Positions 24,578 to 32,164 of a DNA stretch of 64,000 nucleotides are shown piece by piece (position 1 is the stretch's first letter; each line of letters begins with the position of its first letter). Made by a program: the position numbers and the translations under genes. The stretch is from Acetobacteraceae bacterium (GTDB lineage: Bacteria; Pseudomonadota; Alphaproteobacteria; Acetobacterales; Acetobacteraceae), in assembly GCA_004843165.1 (NCBI GenBank), contig CP039459.1:933501-997500 (forward strand). Direction: 5' to 3'. The notes under the pieces were generated by a model. That model was given only the letters and a program-made list of their open reading frames with translations. It made no database searches and was not told the DNA's origin.

Positions 24578-25264
24578 ATGCGCTTTTTCTCTTTTTTCTC
24601 TTTTCTTCAATCTCTTTTTCTAAGATGGAGCGCTATCGGCTTTGCAGCCTTATCTCTCAGCGCCTGTCATTCGATTTGCGTCATGCCTAATGATCTCTAT
24701 CAAGGATTAAACGAACTTTACGCCTCAAGAAATAATATTGCGCAAGTCAATCAATCTCTTGGTGAAAAAGAAGGGGTGCCAAAAGCCATTCAAAAAATCC
24801 AACTTATTGGGCCAATCAATTTTGAACGTTTGGAAGAATCAGGCGTTACACTTGCCCCTGAACCTCAAGCCAATTCACGTTATGTAACGCTTGTCTTTCG
24901 TGACAAGACAAAGGCTGAAGGTGTCCTTAATGAAGAGCGGCTAAATGAAAGAGGTGCGGCCATTCTGACGCGTTGGATTCCAGCACAACAAATCGCACAA
25001 AGTTTAAAAATAAGAGATTCTCATCAATTTTCGACACAATATGGTTTAAAACAGGCACATCCTGATTTTAACAATGTCAAAATCCAGGTTTGTGTCGGAC
25101 GCATGACGGCTCAAGGCTTTCAGGAAAGCTTTCCTTTTGAAGCATGGTCCTATTGCGCCAATCCCAAAACGAAAAAAAGTCTTAATAAATTTCACAATGT
25201 ATTTTTAGGAGACCTCAAGAAAATTTTCTATGATCCCATCTATATTTTTCTTGACGCTTCTTGA
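24578..25264 (+). CDS. Lipoprotein of unknown function (paralogue 1)
   Basis: This 228-residue protein has a lipoprotein signal ending AALSLSAC-HSIC. Its C-terminal part contains VQVCVGRMTAQGFQES-like sequence (CVGRMTAQGFQESFPFEAWS) and YCANP, closely repeated in the next gene. An upstream in-frame ATG at 24479 would overlap the previous stop and pass through the terminator hairpin, so 24578 is chosen. The tandem paralogue suggests duplication and divergence. Function unknown; outer or inner membrane anchoring is predicted. Confidence 0.6.
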   Translation: MRFFSFFSFLQSLFLRWSAIGFAALSLSACHSICVMPNDLYQGLNELYASRNNIAQVNQSLGEKEGVPKAIQKIQLIGPINFERLEESGVTLAPEPQANSRYVTLVFRDKTKAEGVLNEERLNERGAAILTRWIPAQQIAQSLKIRDSHQFSTQYGLKQAHPDFNNVKIQVCVGRMTAQGFQESFPFEAWSYCANPKTKKSLNKFHNVFLGDLKKIFYDPIYIFLDAS

Positions 25265-25276
25265 GAAAGAATTTTC

Positions 25277-25918
25277 ATGCATTTTCTCTCTGCTTTTAAA
25301 AACATCTCTTTTTTCGCTCTCTGCGGTGTCTCTTTGTTAAGTGCCTGCGACCAGTTAACCATTGTTGATAAGATCAATGATCCCGAATGTAAGTGGGATC
25401 ATTTTCTTCGCTCTTCCAAAAATGTCAAAGCCATTAATCAAACAATCGGCCAGCCCAAGGGTATTTCTCGTCCCATTCGCCGTCTAAGTTCTCGTCTCGG
25501 ACGAGTCAATACAGAAAGACTTGCTCTCATTCGTATTAAGATTTCCGGCGCACCCAATGTCGTCCGCCGCTATGTAAAGCTATACTACCTTGATGGGGGA
25601 CAAGAAGAAGGTATTTTGGTTGAAACCGAGCAAGGTCAATATGCGCCTTATCAAATCAGATGGATTCCAAATCAAGAAATCGTTGCTGCACTTAAAAAGC
25701 ATGATTCTCTTCAACCGAATGCTGAAACAGGTATTCATTGGGTACATCCGCAACTTGATAACCCTTCGGTCAATCTTTGTGTCGGCCGTGTGACCGCAGA
25801 AGGCATGCCTGAAGAGTTCCCTTATCAAACATGGGCTTATTGCGCTGATCCAAAGAGTAGGAAAGACTTAACCCCACGCTATATGCCAATCTATCGTGAA
25901 ATAACGTGGGGCACCTAA
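25277..25918 (+). CDS. Lipoprotein of unknown function (paralogue 2)
   Basis: The 213 residues start with a signal and lipobox (CGVSLLSAC-DQ). The region LCVGRVTAEGMPEEFPYQTW and YCADPKSRK matches the first paralogue. It also shares the INQTIGQPKGISRPIRRL segment with the first gene's VNQSLGEKEGVPKAIQKI. It starts 12 bases after the previous stop, so the two are probably one operon. No known family. Confidence 0.6.
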   Translation: MHFLSAFKNISFFALCGVSLLSACDQLTIVDKINDPECKWDHFLRSSKNVKAINQTIGQPKGISRPIRRLSSRLGRVNTERLALIRIKISGAPNVVRRYVKLYYLDGGQEEGILVETEQGQYAPYQIRWIPNQEIVAALKKHDSLQPNAETGIHWVHPQLDNPSVNLCVGRVTAEGMPEEFPYQTWAYCADPKSRKDLTPRYMPIYREITWGT

Positions 25919-25951
25919 AATCAGTCATAGCCTTTGGCAAAGTTCGACAGA

Positions 25952-26989
25952 TTAGGCTCTAACTTCAAATCCATTGCCATCGCCTGCTTTTGCATCTTTG
26001 GCAACTGGAAGCTTCAGGGCACGATGTGCCTCCTTTAAACCAAAAACACGAACGAGCCAACGGTCCGCCCCGTCCCAGCGTGTTTGAATATTTTTAGTCC
26101 TTGTATGTGTCATAAGCTGATTTCGGAAAATCAGAAAATCACCGGGCAGGAGTAAAAACTCCCGGTCAATCTCTTCACTTTCCAGAATTTTACGAATCTT
26201 CGCCTCAACCTCTTTTCCCTCTTCGGTGATGGGATATGCATTATCCAGATCAATGCGGCAAACATAATCTCCCGCTTCATCTTTTCCAAGGAAAGGCATA
26301 TCTTTTGTCTGCCGTGGCTTATCGTAAGAAGCAGGACGTGAGAAACGAAAATTAGGACGCTGTAAAATCTCAAGGTCTTTTTCTGTAAGACGATTAAGCA
26401 AATCAGGTAAAAAAGCGAGACGTGTTGGTGTCTGTGGATCTGTCCGCATACAAAATAAGGAGAGAAAATCCGGGCAGGCAGAAAGGTCTGAAACCGCCTC
26501 TCCATCCATTGGCAAATCCGGACAATCCACATGGTGCCCCAAAGCCAAAGCACCATGAGAGCTTTTATTCCTTGAGGAATCCGTTGTCGCAACAATATGA
26601 CGGAATAATCTTCCTTTATTTTCTGCCTGGTACACTACCGGCTCAATCTTCATCAACTCAAGCAATGAGAGAATATAAAGAGAACTAACAGGAACCTGCC
26701 ATGGCGGAAGATGCCCCGTAGGTGGCGTTGGCGGCAAAAAAGAATCCATCGGCCCATTATGAATTAACAAAACGCCTGCGTGCTTATCTTGTTGGAATTT
26801 TTTAAGCAGTGCGAGCGTTTGATCCTCCAACATCGAGGCAACCGTCTCCGCAAGATGCGGCCCGGGATAATCAAACGCAGAAGCGCCTGCCTGAGAGTGA
26901 GAAAAAAATGCAGAAAGTGTTGCTTTTTCCCGCCATGAAAGACGGTGATGCAAAATGCGAAGCGATTCGTGAGCAGATGTTTTTGTCAT
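25952..26989 (-). CDS. Fe(II)/2-oxoglutarate dioxygenase, clavaminate synthase / asparagine oxygenase-like
   Basis: This 345-residue enzyme of the TauD-related clavaminate-synthase-like group has the iron-binding HxD in GHHVDCPDLP (H153, D155), the following LFCMRTDPQTPTRLAFL typical of amino-acid oxygenases (AsnO/VioC type), and a distal histidine in LMTHTRTK with a downstream arginine (RWLVRVFGL) for 2-oxoglutarate. It probably hydroxylates a free or carrier-bound amino acid. No peptide synthetase is nearby, so the substrate is unknown. Single-gene unit. Confidence 0.7.
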   Translation of the reverse strand: MTKTSAHESLRILHHRLSWREKATLSAFFSHSQAGASAFDYPGPHLAETVASMLEDQTLALLKKFQQDKHAGVLLIHNGPMDSFLPPTPPTGHLPPWQVPVSSLYILSLLELMKIEPVVYQAENKGRLFRHIVATTDSSRNKSSHGALALGHHVDCPDLPMDGEAVSDLSACPDFLSLFCMRTDPQTPTRLAFLPDLLNRLTEKDLEILQRPNFRFSRPASYDKPRQTKDMPFLGKDEAGDYVCRIDLDNAYPITEEGKEVEAKIRKILESEEIDREFLLLPGDFLIFRNQLMTHTRTKNIQTRWDGADRWLVRVFGLKEAHRALKLPVAKDAKAGDGNGFEVRA

Positions 26990-27196
26990 GCCAAAAGCTA
27001 AACCTAATTTCTTTTTTGAGTAAAGACCTTTTTTACAAGATATTTTTAAAAAAACTGGACAAATTCAGTCCTTTTTCCACTTTTTTACCCCTCAAAAAAT
27101 AAAAGATGAGGCGATCTTTTTCCGACTAGAAAAGAAATGACAGATTGCCTGAAACTGTTAAAAAAAACCTGAATGCTTGCGCCTTCAGGATCTCTT

Positions 27197-27457
27197 TTAA
27201 AAGCTTGCTGTTGGAATAAACTTGACGAGCACAAACCCCAACCAAAAGAAAAGAACAAAAGCGAGGAGCAGAACAGCACACATATGCAGTCTTTGCCAAT
27301 AAATTGTCCGCTCCATTGCATCAATCTGAAGACGTTTAAGCGCAAGCATTTCCTGCTCATAGACCTGAATATCCTCCCGATGGAGATAAGCTTGACGTGC
27401 AATTTCTATTGCTTCGCTTTTTTCTAAATATTCATCACTATCTTTATTCACAGACAT
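27197..27457 (-). CDS. Small C-terminally anchored membrane protein
   Basis: The 86 residues comprise a charged helix (IEIARQAYLHREDIQVYEQE) and a final hydrophobic segment (LHMCAVLLLAFVLFFWLGFV). No family recognised. The layout resembles tail-anchored regulators or small membrane chaperones. An N-in orientation is likely. Confidence 0.45.
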   Translation of the reverse strand: MSVNKDSDEYLEKSEAIEIARQAYLHREDIQVYEQEMLALKRLQIDAMERTIYWQRLHMCAVLLLAFVLFFWLGFVLVKFIPTASF

Positions 27458-27525
27458 TTCTCTTGCCCTTTTCTATCTTTTTTCGACTGAGCGCTCTCCC
27501 TGCTTTTGTCTCTTTTTACCTCAAC

Positions 27526-28101
27526 TTATTTCTGCGCTGCCGCCTGTTCTTTGGCGCTATCATTTACTTTACGCAGTTCTTGATGAAGCTGTCCACAAAG
27601 CTCTTCAATCCGCGGATTTTTTGCTTCATTTTCTGCTGTGCAAGGATCTCCGGCTTGCTGTGGTAATCCCTGTAATGCGCCATTTCCTGCGCTGCCTGCA
27701 ACGACAGGAACAGCAGAGGCTTCCTCGCTGATCTGATGTGCTGATGGTTGCGAAGATTTATCATCTGACTTCGCATCTTTGTTCTCACCATGTCCCTCAA
27801 AAGCAGAGGAAATTGCATTCCCAGCGACAACACCACCAGCAGTTCCGGCCGCTGTTGTTGCGATTGTTCCTAAAATGCTAGGCTTTGCCGCTGCTGCAAC
27901 CGGCGGCGCCATCGGTGCTGTTGCGTGCGGTGCCTGCGCATAAGAATGTGGCTGTTGATAGCTTGAATGGGAAGAGGGGCTTGAATAAGAGCTATGATGC
28001 CCCCAACTGCCGTGGCCTCTTGCTTGAGCAGAAGGAGATGCAAAGAAACCAAAGCTGAAAACACTGGCGACAATCCCTGCCGCAGCCATTTTTTTAATCA
28101 T
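27526..28101 (-). CDS. Secreted His/Ser/Ala-rich protein with glycine-zipper and C-terminal cysteines
   Basis: This 191-residue protein has a signal peptide (cleavage near AQARG), an H/S/Y-rich stretch (HGSWGHHSSYSSPSSHSSYQ), a glycine-zipper segment (TIATTAAGTAGGVVAGNAIS) and a C-terminal CTAENEAKNPRIEELC helix-type part with two cysteines. The plan resembles bacterial CHCHD-like or YmgG-type envelope proteins. Role unknown; a metal-binding or envelope-stress role is possible. Confidence 0.55.
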   Translation of the reverse strand: MIKKMAAAGIVASVFSFGFFASPSAQARGHGSWGHHSSYSSPSSHSSYQQPHSYAQAPHATAPMAPPVAAAAKPSILGTIATTAAGTAGGVVAGNAISSAFEGHGENKDAKSDDKSSQPSAHQISEEASAVPVVAGSAGNGALQGLPQQAGDPCTAENEAKNPRIEELCGQLHQELRKVNDSAKEQAAAQK

Positions 28102-28205
28102 TTTAAACCTATTATTTTTGCCCCTAAAAAGCTTAAGGGGATATCTGAAGCCTAGCCTCTATTTAAGGATGCAAGATGTGTTTTTCAATTCATCCAGAGG
28201 AGACT

Positions 28206-28841
28206 TTAAGAAGCAATCTCTGCTTCAGAGCCCTCTTCAAGACATTCTGGCAAGAGCCATTCCGGTAAAATCTCATTTACAAAAACAGTTTTACCTTTTT
28301 TACGAATCAAAATTTTTTGATATTGCCCATCCGTGTTATCAAAAATTTGCGCATCATCACTTAAATGAATCGCCTTTGGCAAATTCGCAACAATTTTAGG
28401 AAAACGACGGTAAATCGCCTCTAAAGGAATATCATGTCCCCCCTGATTAACACGTTCCTGCACTCTTTTTCTTGAATGTTCAACCGTTTTTAAACCGATA
28501 AAAACCAAAGTGACCTTATAACCCTGTTTTTTAGCTTGGCGCATCAGACGTTCTTCAGGATGTTTTGAAGAAAATGTCGTTTCAATGCCAAAAGTTTTAC
28601 GTTTTTTAAGAAGTTCCTTACGTGCCGTTAGAGCCATTCTTGAAGAAACATAAGCAACCTTATCCGCTTCAATATTTGGATTTTCTACCCGCAACGTCTC
28701 GGCGTAAATATCAGGGTTAATAATCGGGTAGCAATTTCCTGCCCGAATTTCATTGATTGCTGTTGATTTTCCAGCCCCATTCGGACCGGCAAAAATCCAA
28801 AGCTCAGGCTTTGCAAAGGGATTCCAGCGTTTCATCTGCAT
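28206..28841 (-). CDS. Zeta-toxin-like P-loop kinase
   Basis: This 211-residue protein has a Walker A motif AGPNGAGKST (residues 18-27), then INPDIYAE (a substrate aspartate as in zeta toxins) and FGIETTFSSKHPEERLMRQA, the conserved ETT-F region. Zeta toxins phosphorylate UDP-N-acetylglucosamine and block cell wall synthesis. Chromosomal relatives with other roles are common. An 86-residue gene 21 bases upstream may be the antitoxin. Confidence 0.7.
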   Translation of the reverse strand: MQMKRWNPFAKPELWIFAGPNGAGKSTAINEIRAGNCYPIINPDIYAETLRVENPNIEADKVAYVSSRMALTARKELLKKRKTFGIETTFSSKHPEERLMRQAKKQGYKVTLVFIGLKTVEHSRKRVQERVNQGGHDIPLEAIYRRFPKIVANLPKAIHLSDDAQIFDNTDGQYQKILIRKKGKTVFVNEILPEWLLPECLEEGSEAEIAS

Positions 28842-28862
28842 CTCCCCTTACGAAAAATAGCG

Positions 28863-29123
28863 TCAAAGATAAACAACCAGTTCGCCTTGGGCGAGAGCTT
28901 TTTCCGGTGTTGGGCAGACAACACCAAGCTCTTTATGACCATCTGGATATTCCTTTGTTGCAAGACCTGTTTTTCGGTTTGCAAAATAAATTGGCGTCCC
29001 TGATTTAAGCCTTTTACGAAGGTGTTTAAATTTCTCGCTCATATCTCTAAGCGCTGTATCCAGACTAAAGATAGATAAATTATCTGATGTCTTAACATCA
29101 TTCTCTGTCATCACATCTGCCAT
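28863..29123 (-). CDS. Possible antitoxin upstream of the zeta-like gene
   Basis: The 86 residues begin with a polar helical part (ALRDMSEKFKHLRKRLKSGT) and end ALAQGELVVYL. It does not resemble known epsilon antitoxins by eye, so the role is inferred only from its size, its place directly before the toxin and the short gap. An alternative start at the fifth codon (ATG) exists. Confidence 0.5.
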   Translation of the reverse strand: MADVMTENDVKTSDNLSIFSLDTALRDMSEKFKHLRKRLKSGTPIYFANRKTGLATKEYPDGHKELGVVCPTPEKALAQGELVVYL

Positions 29124-29449
29124 ATGGTGATCCCATTCTTTCTAAACAGGTTTGCTCTTTTTAATTTTCTTTAATTTTTATGCCTAACAGGAAGTTTGCT
29201 AGTCTCGTATCACAAATAAAACTCCCCACCTAAAAGTAATATTTTTTGCGATACATAACATATACTATCCTTTAAGACAAATTATGAAGATCTTTACATG
29301 CTTTATCTATCAAAAGCTCTTAGTAAAAATTAGTATTGTAGGGAAAAGAAAATCCATCCTGCTCCTACAAGACGCCTATTTATAGTATCCTTTTCCATGT
29401 TATTTCTTCTCTATCTCTCAATTCCCAAGGTTTTGTACGCTTTCTTATT
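29124..29449. other. Intergenic region without recognised gene
   Basis: The 326-base AT-rich stretch between divergent genes should contain promoters for both sides. I see no tRNA, terminator or convincing small gene in it. Confidence 0.5.
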
Positions 29450-30043
29450 ATGAAAAACAAAAAACTCTCCAGCTCGTTTTGGGCTTTCTCTTGCGCCGCC
29501 CTTATGGGAATCTCTTTTTTTTCCTCTCCCGCAAGGGCTGTCGATTCTGTCTATCTTGGACTCGGAAAAACAAGTTGTAAGGAATTTAGTAAAATTGCGG
29601 CCATTGAAACACCGGAAGGGAAAGAAAAATATAAACCTTTCTTAATCTGGGTTTCCGGTGCCGGCACAGGCTATGAAAATGCCTGTCGCTCCATCTATAA
29701 TAATCAATGTTCGGGTAAGAATCTTGATCTTGGGCGTTTGATGGTCGGTGTACGGGATCAATGCAATATACATCCGACAGATCTCTTAGGAGATGCTGTT
29801 ACAGAAGCTTGGCGCCTCATTTATTTTACACAGAAATCCATTGAAAAACAGGAAGCAGCAAAAGAACAGACGAAGAAAAACCCTTATAAAAAGAAATATC
29901 AACACCCAAAGGCTTCTAAATTACCTACCTCTCCTAAAAAGAATGTAAAACATCCCACAACCAAAAAGCCTATACAAAAGCAAGGAAAGCCACTCAAACA
30001 AACGAAATCTTCTCCGACAACGATAAATAAAAAAGCCCCCTAG
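29450..30043 (+). CDS. Secreted protein with Rap1a/Tai-like core and lysine-rich tail
   Basis: This 197-residue protein has a signal peptide (cleavage near ARA-VDSVY). The core has four cysteines (SCKEF, ACRSI, QCSGKN, QCNIHP) and the segment FLIWVSGAGTGYENA, then NLDLGRLMVGVRDQCNIHP, which resembles small periplasmic Rap1a/Tai-type immunity domains. The last 70 residues are very basic and proline-rich (KKNPYKKKYQHPKASKLPTS). Family call is tentative. The stop codon is inside a terminator palindrome. Confidence 0.45.
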   Translation: MKNKKLSSSFWAFSCAALMGISFFSSPARAVDSVYLGLGKTSCKEFSKIAAIETPEGKEKYKPFLIWVSGAGTGYENACRSIYNNQCSGKNLDLGRLMVGVRDQCNIHPTDLLGDAVTEAWRLIYFTQKSIEKQEAAKEQTKKNPYKKKYQHPKASKLPTSPKKNVKHPTTKKPIQKQGKPLKQTKSSPTTINKKAP

Positions 30044-30066
30044 GAATTCCTAGGGGGCTTTTTTTT
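30033..30066. terminator. Perfect palindromic terminator containing a stop codon
   Basis: A 28-base perfect palindrome (30033-30060) with arms aagccccctagg is followed by Ts and preceded by As. It serves the upstream gene, whose TAG at 30041-30043 is within the left arm, and the convergent reductase gene. Confidence 0.85.
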
Positions 30067-30083
30067 CGTTTAAAACATTTACC

Positions 30084-31241
30084 TTAGAGAGCGAGTGTCA
30101 AAATCTCACCAACTTCCTTTGGCGTAATTTTCTGATGCTCACCCAATGCAATTTGTCCATGCTCTTTAAGCTTTTCTTGAACCTGAGGAATAATTTCTTC
30201 TCCCAGATCATAATCTTTTAAATGGGTTTTAATGCCCAAACCATTAAAGAATTTTTCAGTTTCTTCAATGGCTGCCTTTGCGGCCTCATCAACATCTTTT
30301 GTTGTGATACACCATACACGGCGTGCATATTGCGCTAATTTCTCTTTTTTGACCTCAAACTGATGCTTCCAAAGTGCAATAATCACGACGGCTAAAGTTT
30401 GTGCATGATCCAGTCCATAAAGCCCTGTCAACTCATGCCCGATCATATGGCTTGTCCAATCATCCGGCGCACCTGCATCCAATAATCCATTAAGGGCTAA
30501 CGTTGCGCTCCACATAATATTTGCACGTGCCTCATAATCTTTAGGATTCTCTAAGATTTTAGGGGCTTCTTCCTTTAGGGTATTTAGTAAACCTTCTGCG
30601 ATACGATCTTGAACCTTCGCATTCGCCGGATAGGTCGCATATTGCTCTAAAATATGTACAAACGCATCCACGATGCCATTAACGCTCTGATGCGGTGGCA
30701 GTGTATAGGTAATTTCTGGATCTAAAATAGAAAATTTCGGCAGGACATAAGGGGATTTAAAGTAGAGTTTGTCCTTTGTTGAGGCTTTTGTAACCACAGA
30801 GCCATCGTTCATTTCAGAACCTGTTGCCGCCAATGTCAACACGGTACCGATCGGCAATGCGCCTGTGATAACAGCGCCATTGCTTGTCATAATATCCCAC
30901 GGATCACCTTCGTAAATTGCACCCGCAGCGACCAGCTTCACACCATCAATGACAGAACCACCACCAACAGCTAAAATAAAATCAATTTTTTCTTTTTTAC
31001 AAATATCAATCGCTTTGCAAAGCGTCTCATAGTGCGGATTTGGCTCAATGCCACCAAATTCAGTAATATGCGATGTTTTTAATGCCGATTTTACACGATC
31101 TAGCAAACCTGTTTTTTTAACGCTGCCGCCACCATAAGCCAGCAACAAACGAGCATCAGCTGGAATTTCATCCCCAAGTCTCTTAACCTCATCCCGTCCA
31201 AAATGAACTCTTACAGGATTGTGAAATGTAAAATTCTGCAT
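30084..31241 (-). CDS. yqhD: NADPH-dependent aldehyde reductase (YqhD/BdhA type iron-containing alcohol dehydrogenase)
   Basis: This 385-residue enzyme is close to E. coli YqhD throughout. The coenzyme part has YGGGSVKKTGLLDRV and AVGGGSVIDG. The metal-binding residues lie in VDAFVHILEQY (Asp and His) and MIGHELTGLYGLDHAQT (two His). It reduces short-chain and toxic aldehydes with NADPH in the cytoplasm. Length is typical. The NADP-type formate dehydrogenase coded at 48892 could supply NADPH, but this link is speculative. No YqhC-type regulator is visible next to it. Confidence 0.85.
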   Translation of the reverse strand: MQNFTFHNPVRVHFGRDEVKRLGDEIPADARLLLAYGGGSVKKTGLLDRVKSALKTSHITEFGGIEPNPHYETLCKAIDICKKEKIDFILAVGGGSVIDGVKLVAAGAIYEGDPWDIMTSNGAVITGALPIGTVLTLAATGSEMNDGSVVTKASTKDKLYFKSPYVLPKFSILDPEITYTLPPHQSVNGIVDAFVHILEQYATYPANAKVQDRIAEGLLNTLKEEAPKILENPKDYEARANIMWSATLALNGLLDAGAPDDWTSHMIGHELTGLYGLDHAQTLAVVIIALWKHQFEVKKEKLAQYARRVWCITTKDVDEAAKAAIEETEKFFNGLGIKTHLKDYDLGEEIIPQVQEKLKEHGQIALGEHQKITPKEVGEILTLAL

Positions 31242-31570
31242 AAATTACGCGGCCTCCGCCTAGAAAATACGACTATTTTATAAAAATTATATTCCTCCAC
31301 TTTATACCAGCTATTTTATATCCCTATCAATCTCAATTTGAAGTAATGCTTTTTAAGACTTCTTTTCTAAAAAGAAGAATTTTAATTTTTACTTATTGAA
31401 AACTTCTCCTACTGTGATTTTTCTGCATCCAAGCAGAGAAAAACCTTAAAAATACTCTAGGTTTCAGTAAAAAATATCTTTATCTTGATCTCAAAAGAAA
31501 AAAGACAAATTTTTTAAGTTTGTCTTTTTGCGCATGAGGCGCTTATTCTTTTGGTGGGAGAAATGATTGG
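31242..31570. other. Intergenic region with AT-rich hairpin at 31499-31529
   Basis: The 329 bases separate divergent genes. The hairpin aaaaagacaaa/tttgtcttttt (31499-31509, 31519-31529), followed by few Ts, may be a terminator of a short leader or a folded 5' end for the next gene. No coding signal seen. Confidence 0.45.
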
Positions 31571-32161
31571 ATGACTTCTTTTTCAGCTTTTATCGAAAAT
31601 AAAATCCTCTTAACACGCCCTATTTCTATCTTTTTTCTGTTCACTTTTTCCCTCATCTTACCAGCTTATGCCTATGATGATAGTACCGATGGCTGGACCA
31701 ATGACCGCATTTACAGCATTTCAAATAATCTTGGCTGGATTGCACGCCACCGCATGAATGGTGCCTGCGGACTTTCATTACTCTCGTACGGCGGGAAAAA
31801 AGGCACCGAATTTAAAGCCATACCACTCGAATTTCTCGTTGATAAAAACAGCATTTCTGTCCGCAGTATCAATAGCGTTAAAAACTTAAAATCAGATGAT
31901 GAGGTAAAGGTTCGGCTACGGCTTGGACAGGCAAAATATCTTCTCCCGATGACGGCTGAAGAAGACCCCAGCATTATCAGTGCAGAACTTGAAGATACAC
32001 AGCTCAAACTCCTCATTGATCTTTTATACAACTCACAAAGCCTGACGCTTGAATTCCCCAATGACCAAAAGCCTGCCTATTACCCTTTATACGGCATTCA
32101 TCCGCTCATCCGCTCCCTCAAAGACTGTGTCTATGTAAACGGCTTTACCGATCTGGAATAG
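31571..32161 (+). CDS. Secreted protein of unknown function
   Basis: This 196-residue protein has a signal peptide or N-terminal anchor (SIFFLFTFSLILPAYAYDDS). The body is beta-rich with LGWIARHRMNGACGLSLLSY and two short acidic strands. Three cysteines at most. No family recognised. The gene converges on the efflux operon with a three-base gap and no clear terminator between. Confidence 0.5.
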   Translation: MTSFSAFIENKILLTRPISIFFLFTFSLILPAYAYDDSTDGWTNDRIYSISNNLGWIARHRMNGACGLSLLSYGGKKGTEFKAIPLEFLVDKNSISVRSINSVKNLKSDDEVKVRLRLGQAKYLLPMTAEEDPSIISAELEDTQLKLLIDLLYNSQSLTLEFPNDQKPAYYPLYGIHPLIRSLKDCVYVNGFTDLE

Positions 32162-32164
32162 TTC

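Noticed and set aside
19000-29000. Insertion sequences flanking the accessory genes
   Set aside because: No transposase-like frame or terminal inverted repeats with target duplications were found.
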